A DNA stretch of 20,460 bases, taken from an uncultured Oscillospiraceae bacterium. Its GTDB lineage: Bacteria > Bacillota > Clostridia > Oscillospirales > Oscillospiraceae. The stretch covers positions 1-20,460 of the forward strand of contig CATZRD010000041.1 in assembly GCA_958423465.1 (NCBI GenBank), in the 5' to 3' direction. This document shows positions 1-5,890 of the stretch, piece after piece (the stretch's first letter is position 1; each line of letters starts with the position of its first letter). Position numbers and translations under genes: made by a program. Under the pieces are notes generated by a model, which saw nothing but the letters and a program-made list of their open reading frames with translations, was not told the DNA's origin and ran no database searches.

Positions 1-103
1 CCTTGCCGCCCCCCCCCCCCCTAACACCGCCGGGCGGGGGCCCGCGGCACGGCCCGGCCGGGTCAACCCCCGGGCCCCCGTCTGGGCGGGCCCCCCTTCT
101 CCC
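1..103. other. Gene-free GC-rich end with poly-C run
   Basis: No gene is supported here. The stretch begins with a run of 13 C (9-21). It also holds a 10-base inverted repeat, CGGGGGCCCG at 35-44 and CGGGCCCCCG at 71-80, lying downstream of the bioY stop codon. The hairpin could end bioY transcription, but there is no T tract after it in the bioY direction, so a terminator role is only a guess. Confidence 0.3.
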
Positions 104-652
104 TTACTTCATCAGGGGCTTCAGCCGCCGGGCCAGCAGCAGGGCCAGAGCGATCTTAATCAGGTCCGGGACGATGTAGGGCACCACGCACCAGCCCAGC
201 ACGGTCCCCAGACTCACGGCCCCCTTGGCCTTCGTGTATACCGCCATGAACCAGACGGTGCCGAAGGCGTAGCACACAAAGAGGGCCAGTACCATCACCA
301 GGGCCTGGGCCCACAGCCGCCCCGCCGTGAACCGCTCCAGCGCCCATACCAGCAGGGCGGAAAAGAGAAAGCCCACGATATAGCCGCCGGTGGTCCCCAG
401 CAGCGCCCCCACGCCGCCGGTGAAGTTGGAAAACACCGGCAGGCCCACGGCCCCCAGCAGGATGTAGACCACCACCGCCAGAGTCCCCCGCCTGCCCCCC
501 AGCAGGGCCACGGCCAGAAAGACCGCCATGGTCTGAAGGGTGTAGGACACGTTCCAGGGAGTGGGAATGGCGATCCAGGCGCATACGGCCATCAGGGCGG
601 CGAGGACGGCGATGTAGACCAGATCCCGGGTGCGGAGCTTTTGGGTGTTCAT
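104..652 (-). CDS. bioY: Biotin transporter BioY (S component of biotin ECF transporter)
   Basis: This is the membrane substrate-binding subunit that captures biotin and, in ECF systems, works with a shared energising module (EcfT and two ATPases) encoded elsewhere. The 182-residue product is hydrophobic with about six membrane segments. It carries the family hallmarks: a YTLQT motif at 37-41 after a TP-containing loop, GLPVF at 70-74, and the Gly-rich GGVGALLGTTGGY stretch at 79-91. Length matches BioY (about 180-200). The ATG at 652 is preceded by AAGGAGG at 662-668, eight to nine bases away. It is transcribed divergently from argF behind a BirA operator, which independently supports the biotin assignment. 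No ECF ATPase or EcfT gene lies in the window. Confidence 0.95.
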   Translation of the reverse strand: MNTQKLRTRDLVYIAVLAALMAVCAWIAIPTPWNVSYTLQTMAVFLAVALLGGRRGTLAVVVYILLGAVGLPVFSNFTGGVGALLGTTGGYIVGFLFSALLVWALERFTAGRLWAQALVMVLALFVCYAFGTVWFMAVYTKAKGAVSLGTVLGWCVVPYIVPDLIKIALALLLARRLKPLMK

Positions 653-688
653 AGGACGGACCCTCCTTACAGGAACATTCTGCGGTCC

Positions 689-717
689 ACTGTATCACGT
701 CCCGCCTCAATTGTCAA
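689..717 (-). promoter_or_regulatory. bioY promoter
   Basis: On the minus strand, a consensus -35 TTGACA (712-717) and a -10 TACAGT (689-694) are separated by exactly 17 bases. The predicted start lies about 30 bases before the bioY ATG. The -35 box is inside the left half of the BirA operator, so repressor binding would block RNA polymerase. Confidence 0.75.
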
Positions 718-742
718 CCTGATTAAAAAATTAAGTTTACAA
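711..742. promoter_or_regulatory. BirA (biotin repressor) operator
   Basis: The inverted repeat TTGTCAAC (711-718), 16 bases, GTTTACAA (735-742) matches the known Bacillota BirA box (TTGTNAAC, 14-16 bases, GTTNACAA). It covers the -35 of bioY, implying repression of biotin uptake by biotinyl-AMP-loaded BirA. A -10-like TACAAT (738-743) on the plus strand overlaps the right half-site, so argF could be touched too, but no good -35 partner is seen for it. Confidence 0.88.
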
Positions 743-755
743 TAGGAGGAAAAAC

Positions 756-833
756 TTGCTGGGGGCGGCGTATGAAAACCCGCCGGCGGGTCATGCTAAC
801 CATACCTGCGGAAAACCGCGGGGATCGGAATAG
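756..833 (+). other. Possible short leader ORF before argF
   Basis: An AGGAGG at 744-749 sits six bases before a TTG that opens a 25-codon frame ending in TAG at 831-833, just before the argF ribosome binding site. The encoded peptide has no run of arginine codons and resembles nothing recognised. The strong SD without another start codon at correct spacing is the only reason to list it. Confidence 0.2.
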
Positions 834-850
834 GAAAAGGAGAGTTGACC

Positions 851-1849
851 ATGGCAGTCAATCTGAAAGGCAGAAGCTTTTTGACCCTGATGGACCTGAC
901 CCCCCAGGAGATCCGGTATCTGCTGGACCTGGGCCACGACCTGAAGGCCAAGCGCCGGGCGGGTATGGGGGGCTCCGCCCTGAAGGGGAAGCACATCGTG
1001 CTGCTCTTTGAAAAGACCTCCACCCGCACCCGCTGCTCCTTCGAGGTGGCCGCCACCCAGGAGGGGGCACACGTCACCTTCCTGGACGCCGCCAGCAGCC
1101 AGATGGGCAAAAAGGAGAGCCTGGAGGACAGCGCCAAGGTGCTGGGCCGGTTCTTCGACGGCATCGAGTACCGGGGCTACGACCAGAAGGTGGTGGAGGA
1201 TCTGGCCAGATACAGCGGCGTGCCCGTGTGGAACGGCCTCACCGACGTGGACCACCCCACCCAGATCCTGGCGGACATGATGACCATTGAGGAACACTGC
1301 GCCAAGCCCCTGAAGGACGTGAAGGTGGTGTTTCCCGGCGACGTGCGCAACAATATGTGCTACGCCTGGATGTACGGCTGCGCCAAAATGGGGATGCACT
1401 TCGTGGGCCTGGGGCCCAAGGAGCTGGTGGGCGGCGTGGACCAGGAGGTGACGCGCCGGGTGGACCAGGTGGCCCGGGAGACCGGCGCCGTCATCGAGAT
1501 CACCAGCGATCAGGGGGCCCTGGCCGGGGCCGACGTGATCTACGGCGACATCTGGGCCTCCATGGGGGAGGAGGACCTGATCCCGGAGCGGACCCGCCTG
1601 CTGACCCCCTACCGGGTGACGGAGGAGACCCTGGCCCGCACCAACAACCCCGACGTGCTCTACCTTCACTGTCTGCCCTCCTTCCACGACTTCGAGACCA
1701 AGCTGGCCCGGGAGTGGAAGGACAAGGGCGTGGACATCCGGGAGGTGGACGACCAGGTGTTCCGGGGCAGGCACTCCGTGGTGTTCGACGAGGCGGAGAA
1801 CCGGATGCACTCCATCAAGGCGGTGCTGGTGGCCACCATCGGCCGATAA
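851..1849 (+). CDS. argF: Ornithine carbamoyltransferase
   Basis: The enzyme transfers the carbamoyl group from carbamoyl phosphate to ornithine giving citrulline (arginine synthesis), or runs in reverse in the arginine deiminase pathway. The 332-residue product shows the carbamoyl-phosphate motif STRTR at 57-61, HPTQ at 135-138, the DVRNNM segment near 164-169, the SMG loop at 237-239, and HCLPSFHD at 273-280 with the reactive cysteine. Length is typical (about 310-340). AGGAGA at 838-843 lies seven bases before the ATG at 851; the in-frame TTG at 845 is too close to that site. It stands alone, without other arg or arc genes, so anabolic argF and catabolic arcB cannot be separated from the sequence; ArgF is the default. 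Confidence 0.93.
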   Translation: MAVNLKGRSFLTLMDLTPQEIRYLLDLGHDLKAKRRAGMGGSALKGKHIVLLFEKTSTRTRCSFEVAATQEGAHVTFLDAASSQMGKKESLEDSAKVLGRFFDGIEYRGYDQKVVEDLARYSGVPVWNGLTDVDHPTQILADMMTIEEHCAKPLKDVKVVFPGDVRNNMCYAWMYGCAKMGMHFVGLGPKELVGGVDQEVTRRVDQVARETGAVIEITSDQGALAGADVIYGDIWASMGEEDLIPERTRLLTPYRVTEETLARTNNPDVLYLHCLPSFHDFETKLAREWKDKGVDIREVDDQVFRGRHSVVFDEAENRMHSIKAVLVATIGR

Positions 1850-2010
1850 GGGTTCTGTACTTTTCTCTCGTGAGAAAAGTACCAAAAGCACGCTAAGGGG
1901 AAGGGGGATTTCGAATTTCCCCCTTCCCCTTAGAACCCTTTCCCCTTGAAACGCCAATGAAGAGGGGCTTCGGCCCCTCTCCCTTGACCCTCTCCCCGAA
2001 GGGGAGGGGG
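1850..2010. repeat. Composite palindromic repeat, copy 1
   Basis: Directly after the argF stop lies a chain of stem-loops. Hairpin A has 11-bp perfect arms (1857-1867 and 1872-1882) and a TCGT loop. Hairpin B has 15-bp perfect arms (1893-1907 and 1919-1933) around a loop containing TTTCGAATTT. Then comes the spacer CTTGAAACGCCAA (1945-1957), hairpin C (AGAGGGGC, TTCG tetraloop, GCCCCTCT; 1961-1980) and hairpin D (CTCCCC, GAA, GGGGAG; 1992-2006). The same modules occur in reverse orientation at 2520-2698. The element fills the convergent space between argF and the 50-residue ORF. Confidence 0.85.
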
Positions 2011-2015
2011 CGCTT

Positions 2016-2168
2016 CTATTCTGAGGCTATGACTTGCTCCTCCGCCCGGAGGAGGGCGGCGGCCAGCAGGGCCCGGGCCTTCTCCGCCTCCCCGTCCTCC
2101 AGCAGCGTCAGCGCCTCGTCGATCTGTCCCACTAAGTAGGCGTACAGCTTTTGATACAGGTCCGTCAT
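2016..2168 (-). CDS. Small conserved-looking protein of unknown function (50 aa)
   Basis: Not a recognised family. From the ATG at 2168 the product has 50 residues, beginning MTDLYQKLYAYLVGQIDEAL. It looks mostly helical, with alternating Leu/Ala and charged residues typical of a small alpha-hairpin or coiled coil. GGGAGG at 2177-2182 is eight bases before the ATG, which favours this start over an upstream one that would give 63 residues. It is divergent from the XRE repressor across a 110-base spacer carrying operator-like palindromes, so it is probably that repressor's target or partner. No membrane segment or signal peptide is visible. Confidence 0.6.
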   Translation of the reverse strand: MTDLYQKLYAYLVGQIDEALTLLEDGEAEKARALLAAALLRAEEQVIASE

Positions 2169-2195
2169 AGGGGTATCCTCCCTTCCAAATATAAA

Positions 2196-2226
2196 TAAGC
2201 ATACCACAGTCCCATAAAATACGCAA
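2196..2226 (-). promoter_or_regulatory. Possible promoter of the 50-aa ORF
   Basis: On the minus strand TTGCGT (2221-2226), 17 bases, then TATGCT, about 30-35 bases before the ATG at 2168. The -35 overlaps the first operator-like palindrome. The hexamers are only moderate matches, so this rests mainly on spacing and position. Confidence 0.35.
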
Positions 2227-2272
2227 GTGCGTATACGCCTGAGCGTTGCTGTACATAAGATGGGACTGAGGT
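2203..2272. promoter_or_regulatory. Operator-like region between divergent genes
   Basis: Two 14-bp palindromes abut: TACGC-AAGT-GCGTA (2220-2233) and TACGC-CTGA-GCGTT (2234-2247). They are enclosed by a 13-base inverted repeat with 12 matches (2203-2215 and 2260-2272). Tandem dyads of this size between divergent genes are what XRE/Cro-type dimers typically bind. They lie where promoters of both genes are expected. The assignment to the adjacent repressor is inference. Confidence 0.6.
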
Positions 2273-2278
2273 GATTGT

Positions 2279-2521
2279 ATGGCGGTCAAAGACGCGGTGG
2301 CGCGGCGGTTTGCGGAGATCTGTGCGGAACGGGGCATTACGATCAACAGCCTGGCGAATCTGTCGGGCGTCACACCATCGACTGTATACAGCATGATGGA
2401 CCCAGACCGCCGGGATATTTCGATTCTTACGATCAAGAAACTCTGCGACGGTTTGGATATGACCCTGGGCGAATTTTTCAGCACGCCGGCGTTCGACGCT
2501 TTGGAGCAGGAGATCCAATGA
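2279..2521 (+). CDS. XRE/Cro-CI family helix-turn-helix regulator
   Basis: An 80-residue DNA-binding protein consisting of little more than one HTH_XRE domain. The helix-turn-helix is around residues 20-45 (ITINSLANLSGVTPSTVYSM), followed by ISILTIKKLCDGLDMTLGEFF, which matches the conserved helix-4/5 region of this family. GAGGTGA (2268-2274) precedes the ATG at 2279. It probably represses itself and the divergent 50-residue ORF through the tandem palindromes between them. The protein is too short for a sensor or protease domain, so it is a simple repressor rather than a LexA/CI-like switch. Its stop codon overlaps the start of the second repeat copy. Confidence 0.88.
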   Translation: MAVKDAVARRFAEICAERGITINSLANLSGVTPSTVYSMMDPDRRDISILTIKKLCDGLDMTLGEFFSTPAFDALEQEIQ

Positions 2522-2698
2522 TCCCCGGGGGAGGATCAAAGGGAGGGGGCCGGAGCCCCCTCCTTTGGCGTTTCAAGGAGGGGGAGTTCTCAGAGGGGGA
2601 GGGAAATTCGAAATCCCTCCCCCTCTGAGTGTCCCTTTGGCACTTTCCCGACAAGGGGAAAGTGCGAATCGTCCCCCAGCGGGGGGAAACGTACAGAA
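2520..2698. repeat. Composite palindromic repeat, copy 2 (inverted)
   Basis: The same modules as copy 1 in reverse order. Hairpin C is GGAGGGGGC with loop CGGA and GCCCCCTCC (2542-2563). The spacer TTGGCGTTTCAAG (2565-2577) is identical to copy 1 in complement over 13 bases. Hairpin B has 16-bp perfect arms (2589-2604 and 2614-2629) around the same TTCGAA-centred loop. Hairpin A has 10-bp arms (2640-2649 and 2656-2665). An extra hairpin absent from copy 1 follows (TCCCCC at 2672-2677, GGGGGA at 2682-2687), then GTACAGAA (2691-2698), the complement of TTCTGTAC at the edge of copy 1. Stem sequences differ between copies but pairing is preserved. Confidence 0.85.
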
Positions 2699-2728
2699 GT
2701 GTCTGATTGTAAATCAGAATAATCCCCC

Positions 2729-2761
2729 CTCCATTGAGCCAAGCTAAGGCGGAATGGAGGG
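2729..2761 (+). promoter_or_regulatory. Stem-loop sequestering the yfcC-like gene's Shine-Dalgarno
   Basis: CCTCCATT (2729-2736) pairs perfectly with AATGGAGG (2754-2761). After a 2x2 internal loop the inner GCC/GGC (2739-2741 and 2749-2751) closes a seven-base loop. The 3' arm contains the GGAGG that serves the ATG at 2767, so folding would hide the ribosome binding site. A smaller hairpin, TCTGATT-GTA-AATCAGA, lies just upstream (2703-2719). Confidence 0.55.
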
Positions 2762-2766
2762 ATTTG

Positions 2767-4152
2767 ATGAAAAAATTCCGGATGCCCACGGCGTACACGA
2801 TCCTGTTCCTGCTGCTGATTCTGGTGGCGGCGGCCACCTGGCTGATCCCGGCGGGGAGCTATGACCACGGCGCGGACGGCGTCCCCGCGACGGGGACCTA
2901 CCACCGGGTGGAGCCCACGCCCCAGGGGGCGGGGGACGTGGCGCTGGCCCCCTTCCGGGGTTTTTACGACGCGGTGGACGTGGCGGTGTTCATCCTGATG
3001 GTAGGCGGGTTTCTGGGCGTGGTGATGAGGACCGGGGCCATCGACGCCGGCGTGAGCCATGTCATCGGACTGCTGGGGGGACGGGAGATCTGGCTCATCC
3101 CCGTGCTGATGCTGCTGTTCAGTCTGGGGGGCACCTCCTTCGGCATGTGGGAGGAGACCATGGCCTTTTACCCCCTGCTGATTCCGGTGTTTGTTTCGGC
3201 GGGCTACGACCCGCTGGTGGGGATCGCCGTGGTGCTGCTGGGCAGCGGGGCCGGCGTCATGGCCAGCACCGTCAACCCCTTCGCCACGGGCATCGCCTCC
3301 GGCTTTGCCGGGGCCTCCCTGGGGGACGGCCTGGGGACCCGGCTGGCGATGCTGGCGGTGTTCGACGCCGCGGCCATCTGGTATGTGATGCGCTATGCCG
3401 CCAGGATCCGCAGCCACCCGGAGCGGTCCCTGACGGCCGGCTTCAGCCAAAAATTCCAGCGGCTCGCCGGCGGGGACGTGCCCATGCTGACCGGGCGGCG
3501 GAAGCTGGTGCTGGCGGTGTTCGCCCTGGTATTTCTGGTGATGATCTACGCGGTCATCCCCTTTGACGATCTGGGGCTGCCTCTGCCCGCCCTGGGCTGG
3601 TGGTTCCCGGAGCTCAGCGGCCTGTTCCTGGCGGGCGGGCTTCTCATCGGGCTGGTGTACGGACTGGGGGAGGCGGACACGGCGGAGGCCTTCGTGGCGG
3701 GGGCCGCCGATTTGATCGGCGTGGCCTTCATCATCGGAATCAGCCGGGGCGTCACCGTGCTGATGAACGGCGGGCAGATCACCGACACGGTGCTCCACTG
3801 GGGCGAGCAGGCCCTGGAGGGGGCGGGCAGCGTGCTGTTCGTGGCGCTGGTGTATCTCATTTACCTGCCATTGTCCATCCTGATCCCCTCCTCCTCGGGG
3901 CTGGCCACCCTCTCCATCCCCATCGTGGCTCCTCTGGGCCGGTTCGCCGGGGTGGACCCGGCGCTGATCGTCACCGCCTTCCAGGCCGCCTCGGGGCTGG
4001 TGAATCTCGTCACCCCCACGGCGGCGGTGGTCATGGGCGCCCTGGCCTTCGGGGGCGTGCCCTACGACCGGTGGGTGCGGTTCGTGTGGAAATTGCTACT
4101 AATTTTCTTCCTGCTGACCCTGGCATTTTTGGCGGTATCCGCCGTATTATAA
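2767..4152 (+). CDS. YfcC family transporter (DcuC/ArcD-like superfamily)
   Basis: A polytopic inner-membrane carrier of 461 residues with about 11-12 hydrophobic segments. It matches the YfcC group: TWLIPAGSYD at the end of the first membrane helix (24-33), GGTSFGMWEETMAFYPLLIP, the NPFATGIASGFAG motif, and the C-terminal SSSGLATLSIPIVAPLG and AASGLVNLVTPTAAVVMGAL loops. Related proteins include dicarboxylate carriers and basic-amino-acid exchangers (ArcD); members near peptidases are suspected of moving amino acids or short peptides. The substrate here is not known. GGAGG (2757-2761) precedes the ATG at 2767 and lies in a stem-loop. The amidohydrolase follows 56 bases downstream, probably co-transcribed. 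Confidence 0.88.
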   Translation: MKKFRMPTAYTILFLLLILVAAATWLIPAGSYDHGADGVPATGTYHRVEPTPQGAGDVALAPFRGFYDAVDVAVFILMVGGFLGVVMRTGAIDAGVSHVIGLLGGREIWLIPVLMLLFSLGGTSFGMWEETMAFYPLLIPVFVSAGYDPLVGIAVVLLGSGAGVMASTVNPFATGIASGFAGASLGDGLGTRLAMLAVFDAAAIWYVMRYAARIRSHPERSLTAGFSQKFQRLAGGDVPMLTGRRKLVLAVFALVFLVMIYAVIPFDDLGLPLPALGWWFPELSGLFLAGGLLIGLVYGLGEADTAEAFVAGAADLIGVAFIIGISRGVTVLMNGGQITDTVLHWGEQALEGAGSVLFVALVYLIYLPLSILIPSSSGLATLSIPIVAPLGRFAGVDPALIVTAFQAASGLVNLVTPTAAVVMGALAFGGVPYDRWVRFVWKLLLIFFLLTLAFLAVSAVL

Positions 4153-4208
4153 GACGGATTTGGTGTGGTATACTTTTCCCAGAGGAAAGCCGCAAAGGAG
4201 ACGCCGCC

Positions 4209-5018
4209 ATGAGAGTCATCGATATGCACACCCATATTTTCCCGGACCGGGTGGCGGAAAAGGCCACCGAGGCCACCGCCGTGTATTTCGATCTGCCGGA
4301 GCCGCCCAACCACCACGGCCGGGTCCAGGAGCTGGCGGACGTGCTGGCGGAGGCCGGGATCGAGTACGCCATGGTGTTCTCCGCCGCCACCAGCCCCCGT
4401 CAGGTGGAGAGCATCCACCGGTTCATCTGCGAGCAGGCGGAGAAGTATCCCCAGTTCATCCCCTGCGGCACCCTCCACGCGGAGTATCAGGACTACAAAC
4501 GGGAGCTGGCCTGGCTGCGGGACCACGGGGTCCACGGGGTGAAGCTCCACCCGGAGTTCCAGCACTTCGTCCTGGACGACGAGAGGCTCTTTCCCATGTT
4601 CGAGGAGATGGAGCGCACGGACATGTTCCTCATCAGCCACATGGGGGACCCCCGGGTGAACGTGTCCGGTCCGGCCCGGCTGCTGCCCATCGCCCGGACC
4701 TTCCCCAGACTGCGGTGCATCGCCGCCCACCTGGGCAACTGGGGGGACTGGGACCGGGAGAAGATCCGCCCTCTGACCCGGCTGGACAACGTGTACACCG
4801 ACATTTCCAGTTCCTTCAGCTATGTGACGGACAAAAAGCCCCTCTTTGAGATCCTCTATGACTACGACCCCACCCACATCTTCTACGGCTCCGACTACCC
4901 CATCTGGTGTCCGAAGAAGGAGCTGGACAAGGCCCTGGCTCTGGGTCTGGAGGAGGGCCTGCTGGAGGATATCCTGTTCAACAATTTCGCCAGGTTCTAT
5001 CACTATCGGGCGCTGTGA
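4209..5018 (+). CDS. Amidohydrolase family protein (metal-dependent TIM barrel)
   Basis: A 269-residue enzyme of the Amidohydrolase_2 group (ACMSD/uronate-isomerase-like, COG2159). Visible metal and catalytic positions are the HTH pair His7/His9, KLHPE at 112-116, His144 (HMGDP), His174 (AHLGNWGDW) and Asp229 in GSDYP. Members hydrolyse or decarboxylate varied small compounds, so the substrate cannot be named. AAAGGAG (4194-4200) sits eight bases before the ATG. There is no signal peptide, so it is cytoplasmic. The position right after the YfcC-like carrier suggests import followed by intracellular processing of one compound. A CG-rich stem-loop (5029-5066) separates it from comF. Confidence 0.88.
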   Translation: MRVIDMHTHIFPDRVAEKATEATAVYFDLPEPPNHHGRVQELADVLAEAGIEYAMVFSAATSPRQVESIHRFICEQAEKYPQFIPCGTLHAEYQDYKRELAWLRDHGVHGVKLHPEFQHFVLDDERLFPMFEEMERTDMFLISHMGDPRVNVSGPARLLPIARTFPRLRCIAAHLGNWGDWDREKIRPLTRLDNVYTDISSSFSYVTDKKPLFEILYDYDPTHIFYGSDYPIWCPKKELDKALALGLEEGLLEDILFNNFARFYHYRAL

Positions 5019-5028
5019 CGCCCCGCCG

Positions 5029-5066
5029 CCCCGCCTGTCGGACCCTTTGCCGCCTGACAGACGGGG
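5029..5066 (+). terminator. Stem-loop after the amidohydrolase gene
   Basis: CCCCG-C-CTGTC (5029-5039) pairs with GACAG-A-CGGGG (5056-5066), ten pairs with one mismatch and a 16-base loop. There is no T tract, so it could be a weak terminator or just an intergenic mRNA structure before comF. Confidence 0.3.
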
Positions 5067-5092
5067 CGCGCTTATCAGAGAAGGAGGAGACC

Positions 5093-5797
5093 ATGGGCAT
5101 CAGGGACTGGCTGCTGGAGCTGCTGTTTCCCTCCCGCTGCGCCTTCTGCGGCCGGCTGACCGGCCCCGGGCAGGAGGTATGCGGGGACTGCGCCGGGGCG
5201 CTGCCCCGGGTCCCGGACGGTCAGGTCCTGCGGCGGGCGGGGGACTACGACTGCGCCGTGGCGTTTTACTACGACGGACCTGTCCGGGAGGGCGTCCTGG
5301 GCCTGAAATTCCATAACAAGCCCTGGCGGGCCCGCGTGTTCGGCGGCTATATCGCCCAGACGGCGGCGGAGCATCTGTCCGGGCGGTTCGACGCCGTGAC
5401 CTATGTCCCCGTGAGCTGGCAGCGCCGGTACCGCCGGGGCTACGATCAGGCCCGGCTGCTGGCCCGGTCCGCCGCCAAAGTCTGGGGCGTCAGGGAGGAA
5501 CCGGTCCTGCGCAAGACCCGGAACACCCGCCCTCAGTCGGGCCTGGACGACCCAGGCTCGCGCCGGGCCAACGTGCGGGACGCCTACGCCGTCCCAAGGC
5601 CGGAGCGGGTCCGGGGCCGCCGGTTCCTCCTCATCGACGACGTGTGTACCACCGGCAGCACCCTGGCGGCCTGCGCCGGCGCGCTGATGGCGGCGGGGGC
5701 GGAGAGCGTGGTCTGCGCCGCTCTGGCCGGGGGCCACGCCGGAGCGTCGGAGGAAAACGGAGGGGCGGAAGGAAAAAGTTCGGAAAAAGTTATGTAA
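5093..5797 (+). CDS. comF: ComF family protein (phosphoribosyltransferase-like)
   Basis: A 234-residue ComF/ComFC homologue. It has an N-terminal zinc ribbon with CxxC pairs at Cys16/Cys19 and Cys30/Cys33. A type I phosphoribosyltransferase fold follows with RRGYDQA (115-121), RNTRPQSGL (143-151) and the PRPP-binding LLIDDVCTTGSTL (179-191). In competent bacteria ComFC is needed for DNA uptake and processing, though the gene is also common in species not known to be transformable. AAGGAGG (5081-5087) fixes the ATG at 5093; an in-frame open stretch upstream overlaps the amidohydrolase and is not used. The last 17 or so residues are a Gly/Glu/Ser-rich tail outside the family core. The mreB promoter starts right at its stop codon. 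Confidence 0.9.
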   Translation: MGIRDWLLELLFPSRCAFCGRLTGPGQEVCGDCAGALPRVPDGQVLRRAGDYDCAVAFYYDGPVREGVLGLKFHNKPWRARVFGGYIAQTAAEHLSGRFDAVTYVPVSWQRRYRRGYDQARLLARSAAKVWGVREEPVLRKTRNTRPQSGLDDPGSRRANVRDAYAVPRPERVRGRRFLLIDDVCTTGSTLAACAGALMAAGAESVVCAALAGGHAGASEENGGAEGKSSEKVM

Positions 5798-5802
5798 ATC
5801 CC

Positions 5803-5831
5803 TTGCAAAATCCGGCCTGGGCCGGTATAAT
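5803..5831 (+). promoter_or_regulatory. mreB promoter
   Basis: TTGCAA (5803-5808), 17 bases, and a perfect TATAAT (5826-5831), beginning six bases after the comF stop. The predicted leader is about 50 bases. The spacer contains the short dyad CCGGCCTGGGCCGG. Confidence 0.85.
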
Positions 5832-5890
5832 AATTTGCTGGAGTATAAGCGGTACCAGCCGCTGGAATATGATACGACGAGGTGGAAGCT

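Noticed and set aside
9..21. Run of 13 C as a phase-variable tract
   Set aside because: It lies outside any supported gene or promoter, next to the window edge in very GC-rich DNA, so a regulatory meaning cannot be argued.
1857..1933. argF Rho-independent terminator
   Set aside because: The hairpins after argF lack a following T tract and belong to the composite repeat also found at 2520-2698, so a simple terminator label would be misleading.
791..1957. A 388-codon minus-strand frame over argF
   Set aside because: Shadow of argF codon bias; no ribosome binding site or recognisable domain, and argF is certain.
2520..2698. CRISPR-like repeats
   Set aside because: The repeated blocks are stem-loops occurring once per copy, not regularly spaced direct repeats with unique spacers.
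4907..5092. Upstream in-frame extension of comF
   Set aside because: It overlaps the end of the amidohydrolase gene, and the AAGGAGG at 5081-5087 fits the ATG at 5093 with the expected zinc-ribbon N-terminus.
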